NCBI GenBank assembly: GCA_958295825.1
Contig: OY282375.1
Coordinates: 2,899,489 to 2,963,488, forward strand
Direction: 5' to 3'
Length of the DNA: 64,000 nt
Source: an uncultured Candidatus Entotheonella sp.
Lineage (GTDB): Bacteria; Tectomicrobia; Entotheonellia; Entotheonellales; Entotheonellaceae
Position numbers and translations under genes: made by a program. Positions 9,590 through 17,089 of this stretch are shown here, in pieces. The notes under the pieces were generated by a model. That model saw nothing but the letters and a program-made list of their open reading frames with translations, was not told the origin of the DNA and made no database searches. Position 1 is the first letter of the stretch; each line of letters opens with the position of its first letter.

Positions 9590-9767
9590 GTACGACCGGT
9601 GGTGTTTGCTGCCAATCGGTTTGCGACAGCGGCTCAGGCGGTATCGACGGCGCCATTCGGGATTTCCTGAAAACAGGGCCAATAGGAGAATGCGGAACGA
9701 GTAACCCTAGCCGATGATAAGGCGGTCATGCAACAGACAAGGGCAGGGCAACCCCCTGAACGCTTAC
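9590..9767 (-). mobile_element. IS66 element, 178-bp terminal stub (copy 3)
   Basis: Directly abutting copy 2, this stretch equals the transposase-start end of copy 1 (about 6244-6421), including the start-codon region and the terminal inverted repeat ending GAACGCTTAC at 9767. The remaining ~1.38 kb is absent. Copy 2 appears to have landed in or recombined with it. Confidence 0.88.
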
Positions 9768-10066
9768 GGTTCCGGGTAGTAGCCGGGAACGTTGGGGTTG
9801 CCTGCGGCTACTTCCGGCAGGTCCTCCAGGCCGACGATCGGCGCTCCCTCGCGCAGGAGTTGGATTCCACGTTCGACAGAGGGAAAGAGGCGTACCCAGC
9901 CTTTCTTGACCAGGGCATTGAGCATGCGGTCCACGCCGGCCTGATTTGCGATGTTGAGCGCTCCGGCGAGTTCGGCGCGGGTCGGCGGCAAGCCGTTGTT
10001 CTTGATGTGCAACCGGATGGTGTCGAGCATTTCGGTCTGGCGCTCGGTGAGAGCTATCCCCTTCAT
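9764..10066 (-). pseudogene. LexA-like repressor, N-terminal domain only (truncated by IS66 stub)
   Basis: From ATG 10066 (RBS AAGGAGA upstream) the protein reads MKGIALTERQTEMLDTIRLH and LPPTRAELAGALNI. This is the winged-helix DNA-binding domain of LexA-type repressors, followed by a linker with a VAAG that resembles the start of the latch domain. The sequence then runs into the IS66 end, whose terminal GTAA gives the stop codon. The Ser/Lys self-cleavage domain is lost, so dimerisation and SOS-type inactivation would be lost too. It is divergent from tnsA and may once have regulated it. Confidence 0.72.
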
Positions 10067-10165
10067 TGCATTTTCTCCTTGACATAATGGGGGTTCCGAT
10101 ACCCTTATATCCAAAGTTCTATCGCACCATACTATGAGGCCCTCTCTTCTCAAAGAGGATATTTG

Positions 10166-11239
10166 ATGTCTGCCGATCTGGAAGCCTTTTTCGAGCATCA
10201 TCACGTGCCGACCGCAGGGCGCGAGTTTGTGCGGAAGGCGCTGACAGGCCCGCCAGTCCGGCGCGTCCGTAGTAGCGGCGGTAATGTCGTGGCGCGCTTT
10301 GCCAGTCACAAGATGGGCCGTGTCATTCAGGCCGAGTCGCGTACGTTGGAGTTGGCATTTGTTGAGTATTGCGAGTACACCTCGGAAGTTGTCCTCTATC
10401 TCTGTCAGCCCGGCGAGCTATACGTGCGGATTACCGATTCCCGGGGCCGCGAAAGGCGAGTCCGGCATGTCCCAGATTATCTTGTCCTGGATGACAACGG
10501 GTTCTCGCTTGTGGAATGCAAACCTGTGGACAAGCTCCAGCGCGACGCAGCCAGCGCCAACCCGAAATTCACGCGGGATGATTCGGGTTGGCGCTGGCCG
10601 GCCGCAGAGGATGCGGCGGCAGAGCTCGGCCTCGCGTATCGCGTCTTTTCGTCCGAAAACGTAAACCCCATCTGGATTCGCAACGTCAGGTTCTTCAGTG
10701 ATTATATCGAAGTCGATTGCCCCGATTCCGAACTTGCTCAGACCGTCATGAATCGGATTTCGAGAGCCGGGGCAATGCGTGTCTGCGACGCGATGGCCCT
10801 GGTCGACGGTAAATCAGAGATTGTCTGGTGGCTTTTGGCGAACGGGGAAATCCTTGCCGACCTGCAATGTGAGCGGGTGTTCGAGACGGATACCAGTTGG
10901 GTCTACAGCTCCATGAGCAGGATGCTTGCGGCCCGCTGTCAGCGTCGTTCCGCGGTTGATCCGGCGCTTTTTCCCGGTATCTGCTCCGTGCGGGTCGAGC
11001 CTGGGTGTGTCCTTCGTTGGGACGGCGAGCCTTGGGTTGTTCTATACCGCGGCAATGAGGACGTGGTGCTTCGCCGCGATGCGATTGATGGGGACGCGCC
11101 GTTCCGGTCGGGGATTTTGAGGCGCTTCTTCGTTCAGGGGCGATACGTGGGGAGGCGTCTCAGGCCGCCGAATTCATGGCTGAGCGGCGTAAGGCGCACC
11201 TCCGTCGTGCCAGTAACAAGGACCTGGAAGATGCTCTAA
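10166..11239 (+). CDS. tnsA: TnsA-like transposon endonuclease with a TnsB-type tail (split TnsAB)
   Basis: Residues 50-170 match the TnsA N-terminal nuclease fold: Glu62, Asp104 in HVPDYLVL and Glu117-Cys-Lys119 in LVECKP form the restriction-enzyme-like catalytic set. TnsA cuts the 5' transposon ends and pairs with TnsB in cut-and-paste transposition. A TnsA C-terminal-like domain follows (IVWWLLANGEILADLQCERV, about 220-240). The last ~60 residues (VEPGCVLRWDGEPWVVLYRG) resemble the small beta domain at the N-terminus of TnsB/TniA/MuA transposases, not TnsA. The frame then overlaps tnsB by 64 bp. RBS AGAGGA precedes ATG 10166; TTG 10163 is an alternative. Confidence 0.82.
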   Translation: MSADLEAFFEHHHVPTAGREFVRKALTGPPVRRVRSSGGNVVARFASHKMGRVIQAESRTLELAFVEYCEYTSEVVLYLCQPGELYVRITDSRGRERRVRHVPDYLVLDDNGFSLVECKPVDKLQRDAASANPKFTRDDSGWRWPAAEDAAAELGLAYRVFSSENVNPIWIRNVRFFSDYIEVDCPDSELAQTVMNRISRAGAMRVCDAMALVDGKSEIVWWLLANGEILADLQCERVFETDTSWVYSSMSRMLAARCQRRSAVDPALFPGICSVRVEPGCVLRWDGEPWVVLYRGNEDVVLRRDAIDGDAPFRSGILRRFFVQGRYVGRRLRPPNSWLSGVRRTSVVPVTRTWKML

Positions 11240-12867
11240 AGCGATATGTCCTTTTGGAAGAAGCCGAGAAGACCGGCGCTGTGCCGCCGGGTTCCAGCCT
11301 TCGCTCCATCCATCGTTATCGTCGATGGTTTCGGGAAGGCGAGCGGCAGTTCGGGTGCGGTTTCGCCGGTCTTGTCCGGTCGTACGGCCGTCGGCCCGGG
11401 ACGTCGGACCTGGGCGACGCTCAGCAGCAGGTGCTTGAGGAAGTTGTGGAGCTTTTCGCGGAAGACCGCAGGGCTGGTCGTGTCGCCGCTGCTTATGCGC
11501 GACTCGTCGCTTTATGTCAAGAGCGCGGGATTGATCCGCCGCCAAGCCGCGAAACGCTGCGGCGGGCGCTCAAACGCCGTTCGCTCGAGGACCTGGCTCG
11601 CGAGCGCGAAGGCCCCCGGGCGGCTGACCAGTTGGCCGGGCCTGTTCCCAAGCAGAGCACTGCGGTTCCGGTAGAGCCGGACAAGGCTTTCCAGATTGCT
11701 CACGTGGACCACGTGCTCTTGGACATTCAACTCGTATCCGGGCGTACGGGAGCTCTGCTTGGCCGCCCATGGTTGACACTGATAATCGACGCTTGGAGCC
11801 GCATGCCTTTGGCGACGTCAATGTCATTCGACGCCCCGAGCCGGGTGGCTCTGTCCGAGGTGCTTCTGGACTGTGTGGCTCGTCACCATTGTGTTCCCGA
11901 CAACCTGGTGGCGGACCAGGGGTCAGAGTTCCAGTCGGTTGATTTCGAGGTCGCGCTTGCTTTTCTTGGGGTGAACAAAATTGAGCGGCCGGCGAGCCGG
12001 CCTCGGTTTGGCGCCGTCATGGAGCGCATGTTCGGCATCGCGAATACGGCGTTCATCCACGAGTTGAAGGGTAATACAAGGCTGGCCCAGCGAGGTCGCA
12101 ATCTGTCTGCCACACACCATCCGACGCGGCATGCCACGTGGACGTTGTCACGCCTGCACGAGGTTTGCGAAAAATTTTTGTTCGAGGTGTACCCGGACCT
12201 CAAGCACGGCACGTTGGGTGTGACCCGGCGCCAAGCATTCGACCACAGTGTCGCTCTCAGTGGCGAGCGCGTAAAGCGTTACGTGCCTTTTGACGATGCC
12301 CTTCGCATGCTTCTTGCTCTGACCCCGAGGCGACCGACTCGGAAAGTAGATTCGGTGCGGGGGATTACCGTGGACCACCTGCGGTACTGGCATGATGCTT
12401 TCAAGGCCGGCGACGTTGCGGGATACAACGTGCCGGTCAAGCTCGACCCTATGGACTGCAGTGTCCTGTTTGCGCAAGTTCGTGGGGAGTGGATGACTTG
12501 CCGGCTTGCTGATGGCGACGCCGACCTGGGCGGGCGTTCCTGGAGACAAGTGCGACTAATAGTCCAGGAACTGCGTGGGCAGCGCCGTGTGGGGGCGCAG
12601 GGTCGTCAGGATAACGCGCGTGTTTTGGGGGACTTTCTTCTTGAAACTGATCTCAAGGGTGATTTGGCCCGGCAGGTAGATCGTGATGAGGAGGCTCAGG
12701 CCGTCCGTTCCGCTCGGCCTGCAGGTATGGGTTCGCCGGTGCTTCGACTGGTGAAGAATGAATCACTGGGGCCGCTTGAGGCGTTGTATTCCTCAACGCC
12801 CTTGGTGCTCGGGCCTGATGACGACGATGCGCTGGAAGGGATCGAACCCTGTGACAGTACTGTCTGA
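11176..12867 (+). CDS. tnsB: TnsB-like DDE transposase (integrase core)
   Basis: A retroviral-integrase-type transposase with catalytic residues Asp178 (QIAHVDHVLLDI), Asp247 (LVADQGSEF) and Glu283 (GAVMERMFG), preceded by helix-turn-helix segments (residues 40-60 and 110-140) and followed by a Mu-transposase C-terminal domain. It joins the 3' transposon ends to target. Coding potential extends upstream of ATG 11176 in the same frame (VPVGDFEALLRSGAIRGEAS) to a stop at 11086-11088. The missing N-terminal beta domain is found in the tnsA frame, so the annotated start is probably an artefact of a frameshift near 11100. It overlaps tnsC by 17 bp. Confidence 0.85.
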   Translation: MAERRKAHLRRASNKDLEDALKRYVLLEEAEKTGAVPPGSSLRSIHRYRRWFREGERQFGCGFAGLVRSYGRRPGTSDLGDAQQQVLEEVVELFAEDRRAGRVAAAYARLVALCQERGIDPPPSRETLRRALKRRSLEDLAREREGPRAADQLAGPVPKQSTAVPVEPDKAFQIAHVDHVLLDIQLVSGRTGALLGRPWLTLIIDAWSRMPLATSMSFDAPSRVALSEVLLDCVARHHCVPDNLVADQGSEFQSVDFEVALAFLGVNKIERPASRPRFGAVMERMFGIANTAFIHELKGNTRLAQRGRNLSATHHPTRHATWTLSRLHEVCEKFLFEVYPDLKHGTLGVTRRQAFDHSVALSGERVKRYVPFDDALRMLLALTPRRPTRKVDSVRGITVDHLRYWHDAFKAGDVAGYNVPVKLDPMDCSVLFAQVRGEWMTCRLADGDADLGGRSWRQVRLIVQELRGQRRVGAQGRQDNARVLGDFLLETDLKGDLARQVDRDEEAQAVRSARPAGMGSPVLRLVKNESLGPLEALYSSTPLVLGPDDDDALEGIEPCDSTV

Positions 12868-13960
12868 AGATACCTGTTCCGGCGACGCTCTGCGGTCTGC
12901 TCGTCTCCTGATTCGGAAAAAGGTGGTGGAGCATCTGCGTTTTCGAGAGACCTGCGAGCGTCTGGAGGAGGCCCGGGAGACAAACAGCCTGGTGCTTCTC
13001 ATTGGTCCATCCGGGGTAGGAAAAGGCGTGCTGATTCGTTTTCTGATTGAAAGGTTGAACACGCCGGTCGACAGTGATCCCCGGGTTCTCCGCGCGGTCG
13101 CCTTTAGGGCGCCGAGCCCGTACAGCCCTACCTTTCCCTGGAAAGCGTTCTGGATCGCGTGGCTTGATACGTTGGCGGACCCGTTGCCCGACCGCAAGGT
13201 GGAGCGCGGGGCACGGCGGCAGCGGCAGGTCGTCGGCACTGTCGATGCGCTTATGCGCGCTGCGGTTTCAGCGACGCGCGACCGGGGTGTTGACGTGGTC
13301 ATCATTGACGAAGCCTTGAATCTGGTTCTGAAAGAGCGAGGCGAGCAGACGCTTCGCCAGCGGCTTGACGTACTCCGGGACATCAGCGACGAGGTGGGGT
13401 GCCGGATTGTTCTGGTGTCTACGCCGCGTATTCTGGAACCGTTGGAATTTTCCCCCGAACTCGCCCGGCGCATGCGTGAGGTCTTTTTCCCGCGTTACGT
13501 CTTCAGCCAGGACATGCGCAGTGAAGATTGCAAGGCTTTCCTGTCTGTTGTTCAGGCTTTTGTGAAAGAGTTGCCGGAGGCGATGAGGCCTAAGCTGAGC
13601 TCGCGCGCCGTCCAGCGTTTGCAATCGGGTTCCGTGGGCTGTGTCGGTAACCTTAGCGCCTGGTTTGACAGGGCGCTCGTGCGGGGTGTTCAGTCTGGGA
13701 GCAAGGCCCTTGAGTGGTCGCACTTCAAGGCTACGGTGCTTCCTGACAGAAAGCTCATTCAGATGCGTGAGGATTGTGAGAAGGGTGAACGTTGCTTCAG
13801 GGACTTGAGTGCTCAAACCGAGGAGGTTCTGATGAGATCGGCTGTTCCGGAAAACGAATCGTCCGAGGACGTTGCTGCTACGCCTGCTGCCTCCGGCAAG
13901 GGTTCCGGGCGCCGGCCGGGCACGCCCCATCCTGCTCGCCATAAAGTGAATGTTGCGTGA
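12851..13960 (+). CDS. tnsC: TnsC-like AAA+ transposition regulator
   Basis: A 369-residue AAA+ ATPase with Walker A GPSGVGKG (residues 52-59), Walker B VVIIDEAL, and sensor-1 region RIVLVSTPRI. TnsC proteins assemble on target DNA and connect the target selector (TniQ/TnsD) to the TnsAB transposase. The Walker A ends GKG where TnsC/TniB usually have GKT or GKS. The C-terminal ~50 residues are Ser/Pro/Arg-rich and disordered-looking. GTG 12851 is preferred because GGAAGGG precedes it; the frame extends further upstream inside tnsB. Its stop overlaps the tniQ start by 4 bp (GTGA). Confidence 0.85.
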   Translation: MTVLSEDTCSGDALRSARLLIRKKVVEHLRFRETCERLEEARETNSLVLLIGPSGVGKGVLIRFLIERLNTPVDSDPRVLRAVAFRAPSPYSPTFPWKAFWIAWLDTLADPLPDRKVERGARRQRQVVGTVDALMRAAVSATRDRGVDVVIIDEALNLVLKERGEQTLRQRLDVLRDISDEVGCRIVLVSTPRILEPLEFSPELARRMREVFFPRYVFSQDMRSEDCKAFLSVVQAFVKELPEAMRPKLSSRAVQRLQSGSVGCVGNLSAWFDRALVRGVQSGSKALEWSHFKATVLPDRKLIQMREDCEKGERCFRDLSAQTEEVLMRSAVPENESSEDVAATPAASGKGSGRRPGTPHPARHKVNVA

Positions 13961-14886
13961 AGCGTTTGGTCCCGCTTTATGGCCGGGCGCCTCTCGGCAC
14001 GGGAACACCCCTGGTCGAAAGCCTGACAAGTTTCATTGGCCGCCTTGCGGTGGCCCGTCACCTGGCGGCGCCGGTTATTTTCGATCGTCTCATACGTCCG
14101 CTCGTGTCCAAGGGCGTCGTGCGTGACAGCCTTCGTCTTTCGGCGTATCTCGCATCGGATTCCGTCGTTTATGACGGCCTTGGCAAGCCTGCGGAAGAGG
14201 TAGCCGGCGCCTTGACCCATCTGACCGGACTGGAGGGTTTGTCGTTACATACGCTTTTGCCATGGCGGCTTTTGCTTCCGGCGACGCGTAACGGAGCGAT
14301 GCGCTGGGGGCGGAAGCGATGGTGCGCGTCCTGTTTCGCCGCATGGCGGGCGCAGGGCAAGGAATTCTGGGAGCCGCTTCTGTGGCGGATGAAACCCGTG
14401 CGCCGCTGCCCGGTGCATCGTGTCCCGTTTTCCGAGACGTGTCCGAAGTGCGGTGCGCCGCAGGGCCTGGTTCAGGAGATTGCCCTGCTCGGCACCTGTC
14501 GTAGATGCGGCCCTGCCGTTTGGGAGCAGGTGGGGCAGGGGCTTGCTGCGGTGCTTGCCGGACCTGAGCCAGGGCGGCTTTCCGCGACTGAGGTCGCTGC
14601 TTCTTTGGGTATTGCCTTGAGCACGCTCAAGAAGCGTTACCCGTCGGAGTACGTCCAACTGCAAGCTATTCGCATGGCTTATAAAGCGCATGAACGTGAG
14701 CAACGTTTTGCTCAGCGCCGGGAGGCGATGCGTACGGCGGTTCTGGCGTGTCTTGATTCAGACCTTTACCCCTCGAAGCAGCGTGTTTTCGAAGATGCTG
14801 GCCTGTCTGCAACGTTTCAGCGTGTTCCTGCCTATCATGAAGTCTGGCATGACGCGCTGTCTGAGCACGGCGTTTTGGTCAGATGA
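13957..14886 (+). CDS. tniQ: TniQ/TnsD-family target-site protein
   Basis: A 309-residue TniQ-family protein. The N-terminal region (PLVESLTSFIGRLAVARHL) is the TniQ helical motif. It is followed by Cys/His zinc-binding pairs CASC, CPVHRVPF, CPKCG and CRRCG at about residues 125-190, and a helix-turn-helix C-terminus (SATEVAASLGIALSTLKKRY). TniQ/TnsD proteins bind attachment sites, or the Cascade/Cas12k complex in CRISPR-guided relatives, and recruit TnsC. No cas gene or CRISPR array is visible here, so direct sequence-specific targeting or untargeted use is more likely. GTG start overlaps the tnsC stop. Confidence 0.83.
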   Translation: MKRLVPLYGRAPLGTGTPLVESLTSFIGRLAVARHLAAPVIFDRLIRPLVSKGVVRDSLRLSAYLASDSVVYDGLGKPAEEVAGALTHLTGLEGLSLHTLLPWRLLLPATRNGAMRWGRKRWCASCFAAWRAQGKEFWEPLLWRMKPVRRCPVHRVPFSETCPKCGAPQGLVQEIALLGTCRRCGPAVWEQVGQGLAAVLAGPEPGRLSATEVAASLGIALSTLKKRYPSEYVQLQAIRMAYKAHEREQRFAQRREAMRTAVLACLDSDLYPSKQRVFEDAGLSATFQRVPAYHEVWHDALSEHGVLVR

Positions 14887-14970
14887 GGAGGCGTGTAGGG
14901 GGCTGACGGTATGGCGGGCTGTGCCTTTTCTGGATGCGGCACTCGAATTCTTTGTCGTTCATTGAGCAAA

Positions 14971-15011
14971 CAAGGGCCGTCCTGAAGAACAACAGGACGG
15001 CCCTTGTTTTT
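14971..15011 (+). terminator. Rho-independent terminator of the tns operon
   Basis: A perfect 14-bp stem, CAAGGGCCGTCCTG pairing with CAGGACGGCCCTTG, with an 8-nt loop (AAGAACAA), followed by TTTTT. It lies 84 bp after tniQ and closes the four-gene operon. Confidence 0.92.
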
Positions 15012-15077
15012 GTGTGGTAGCCTGCCTGTTGAACGGTTCAGAGGTTGGGTCTTACTGGACCGTTTTTGCTTTGTAGT

Positions 15078-15214
15078 TTGTGCCAGTATTGTTGTGTTTC
15101 TTGCAGGTTGTGCCAGGATTTCTGTGTCTCGATTGGACAAATTGGGCTGATTTGGGGGACTTCCCTGTCAGGATTCCTGTGTTCTTGGCGGCAGAATTTG
15201 TGTGGTTCCACACA
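15078..15214. repeat. Candidate transposon end with TnsB-binding-like repeats
   Basis: Three related ~20-bp motifs in the same orientation: 15078-15097 (TTGTGCCAGTATTGTTGTGT), 15108-15127 (TTGTGCCAGGATTTCTGTGT) and 15163-15182 (weaker, core TGTCAGGATTCCTGTGT). They are followed by the palindrome TGTGTGGTTCCACACA ending at 15214. Repeated 20-bp transposase sites near a TGT...ACA terminus are the known organisation of Tn7-like ends. The partner end beyond tnsA was not found by eye, so the exact boundary is a proposal. Confidence 0.5.
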
Positions 15215-15812
15215 GTGTTTTGAGATAGTTTCTAAGCGCCCCTCTTCGGTATGACGCCGTTCACCAATCGCAGGGTGCCCGATATAGGTGCCAAGTGCCG
15301 CTGTGCAGCCCGTCGGATGGCCCTCACCGTCGATCCGGTATAAGTCCTGGACGTTATGGATACGTATCATGTAGTCATTGCTGCACCGAAGTTGTAGTTC
15401 GGGCGCCAAATTGGATGCTCCCCTTCCCTGAAGCTCCCGTCGTATCGGTTTCGCTCGTCACCAGCCTTGCCAAGTCGCTGTTCGTTGGTGCGTCCACCAA
15501 ACAGCGACGATTTCCGATTCGATTTCGCAGCGGATGGGCGGGTTCGAGATACGGTTGCCCCCTCCAGTTCTTGGTTCCGTCATGGACCGCCTGCCAGGGA
15601 AACGAAAAGGTCTGCGTCTTGCCCTCCATTGCCTCAACCCTCGTTGGCCACCGCTGATTTCCCGTGAATGTCGCGTTCTGGGACTGGGGTGACGGGTCGT
15701 ACACGGCGTCAATTGATAAGGTGCCGGCAACGAACACTGCGACCAGCATCTGAGCGCCCCCGTTGCCCGCCAGTAATGAGCCCAGGCACGTCGCAAGCTG
15801 GGAAGCCAACAA
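15215..15812 (-). pseudogene. Unknown gene, frameshifted and cut by the transposon end
   Basis: From about 15812 a minus-strand frame gives a hydrophobic N-terminus (LATCLGSLLAGNGG, then MLVAVFVAGTLSI) and a polar region ending at a stop at 15375. The adjacent frame continues with coding-like sequence (RIHNVQDLYRIDGEGHPTG, then TYIGHPAIGERRHTEEGRL) until the proposed transposon end. The simplest reading is one exported or membrane protein gene with a frameshift near 15390, disrupted by insertion. No family recognised. Confidence 0.35.
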
Positions 15813-16333
15813 GGAACCGGGGAGCGATGTGGATATTGCGGCTGGCCAAAGGACATATCCCTTCTCCTCTGCATGGGCATACTTGGCGTGCCGACGCGTA
15901 TCAGGTCGTTGGAGCTGTACCGATTTCTGCTCAAAGCATCTGATTACCTGAATCCGGCACTGCGTGAGTCCTGACCGGTGGGGTGCCGGCTCTCACAGGC
16001 ATCCTCCAAGGCACAAACTGTGCCAAGTCCTTTGCGGACGCATAAGCCCTTTATGGATAAGGCGTTAGGAGATCAGTGGAGAGAATGGGGAAATTCCGGG
16101 GTGTTGCAGAATGAAACGGTTGGAAGACCCTGAAAGACAGAGATGAGCCGCCGATTTTCTGAGGGCGTCGTGGCTTGCCGCACTGCTCGCGGGAAAATCA
16201 GCGAGGTGTGGCGATCTGCAACACCGTTGCGGATCGGGAGAGAGGTCTTCGAATGGAAACGAGTGGTTCTGGCCGGAACGGAGGTGCGGTTTGACTTCGT
16301 CTAGCTGCGGAGGCCTGGGGCTAAAAGAGGGGC
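15813..16333. other. About 520 bp without a convincing gene
   Basis: All frames here are short or overlap stops, and no RNA gene, clear promoter or repeat is visible. The part nearest 15813 may hold the 5' end of the decayed minus-strand gene. The part near 16333 is the 3' flank of the dienelactone-hydrolase operon. Confidence 0.5.
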
Positions 16334-17089
16334 TTACTTCCGACCGGGACGTTTCAACTGGCGGTCGTAGAGGGCCAGAAGGCGTTCCCAGTGGCGTTCG
16401 GCGGCGGGCTTGTCGTAGCACCAGCGCTCAGGGAAGGCGAAGCCGTGATGCACCTCGGGGTAGATTTCCAGCTCGCCGGCGACGCCCGAAGCGACGAACA
16501 GGCGGCGCAATTCCTCGACCATATCGGGCGGCGCCAGGTCATCGTGCTCGGCACAGGCGATGTACAGTTCGCCGCCCACGCGGCCCAGCGACAAGTGCGG
16601 GCTTTCCTCGGCATTGCTTACCAGCCAGGTGCCGTAAAACGACGCGGCCGCGGCCACCCGCTCGGGATAGCGCGCCGCGGCCGCCAGGGCGTACGGCCCG
16701 CTCATGCAGTAGCCGTGGCAGCCCACCGGGCCGCCGGCAACGAAATCCTGCCCGTCCACGTAGTCCAGCATCGTGTCAACGTCCTGCATGACGGGGGGGA
16801 TAGTCATGCGGGTGCGGATAGCGCGCATGCGGGTATGCTCGGCGTCTCCCTTCTCCAACACGTCGGGGCCGAAGACGCTGTCGCGTCCGGCGCGGTAATA
16901 CAGGTTGGGCAGCAGCACCACATAGCCAACCGTCGCCAGCCGTCGCGCCATGTCGCGCAACTCCTCCCGAATGCCGGGAGCGTCCATCAGGAAGAACACT
17001 GCCGGATGCGGGCCGCCGCGCTCCGGGCGGCAAATAAACGTCTCCATGGCGCCGTCGGCGGTTGTGATGTCGAGGGTCGTTTCGATCAT
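16334..17089 (-). CDS. Dienelactone hydrolase family protein
   Basis: A 251-residue alpha/beta hydrolase with Cys as nucleophile in GYCMSG, Asp in AEHDDLAPP and His in [11 protein letters not shown], the dienelactone hydrolase triad. Family members open lactones or cleave small esters in aromatic and heterocycle degradation, in the cytoplasm. Its ATG overlaps the stop of the LLM monooxygenase by 4 bp, and it is the last gene of a four-gene minus-strand operon. A role after flavin-dependent oxygenation of a substrate is a reasonable inference; the substrate is unknown. Confidence 0.88.
   Translation of the reverse strand: MIETTLDITTADGAMETFICRPERGGPHPAVFFLMDAPGIREELRDMARRLATVGYVVLLPNLYYRAGRDSVFGPDVLEKGDAEHTRMRAIRTRMTIPPVMQDVDTMLDYVDGQDFVAGGPVGCHGYCMSGPYALAAAARYPERVAAAASFYGTWLVSNAEESPHLSLGRVGGELYIACAEHDDLAPPDMVEELRRLFVASGVAGELEIYPEVHHGFAFPERWCYDKPAAERHWERLLALYDRQLKRPGRK

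Noticed and set aside
10079..10110. Sigma-70 promoter TTGACA ... TTATAT for tnsA
   Set aside because: The spacing is 20 bp, longer than usual, and the -10 is weak; not strong enough to list.
11089..11239. Canonical programmed -1 ribosomal frameshift site in the tnsA/tnsB overlap
   Set aside because: No X-XXY-YYZ heptamer of the usual A/T type was found; G-GGG-AGG near 11148 is a poor fit, so mutation is at least as likely.
10163..14886. CRISPR-associated transposon (CAST)
   Set aside because: tnsABC-tniQ are present but there is no cas gene, array or tracrRNA-like sequence in the window.
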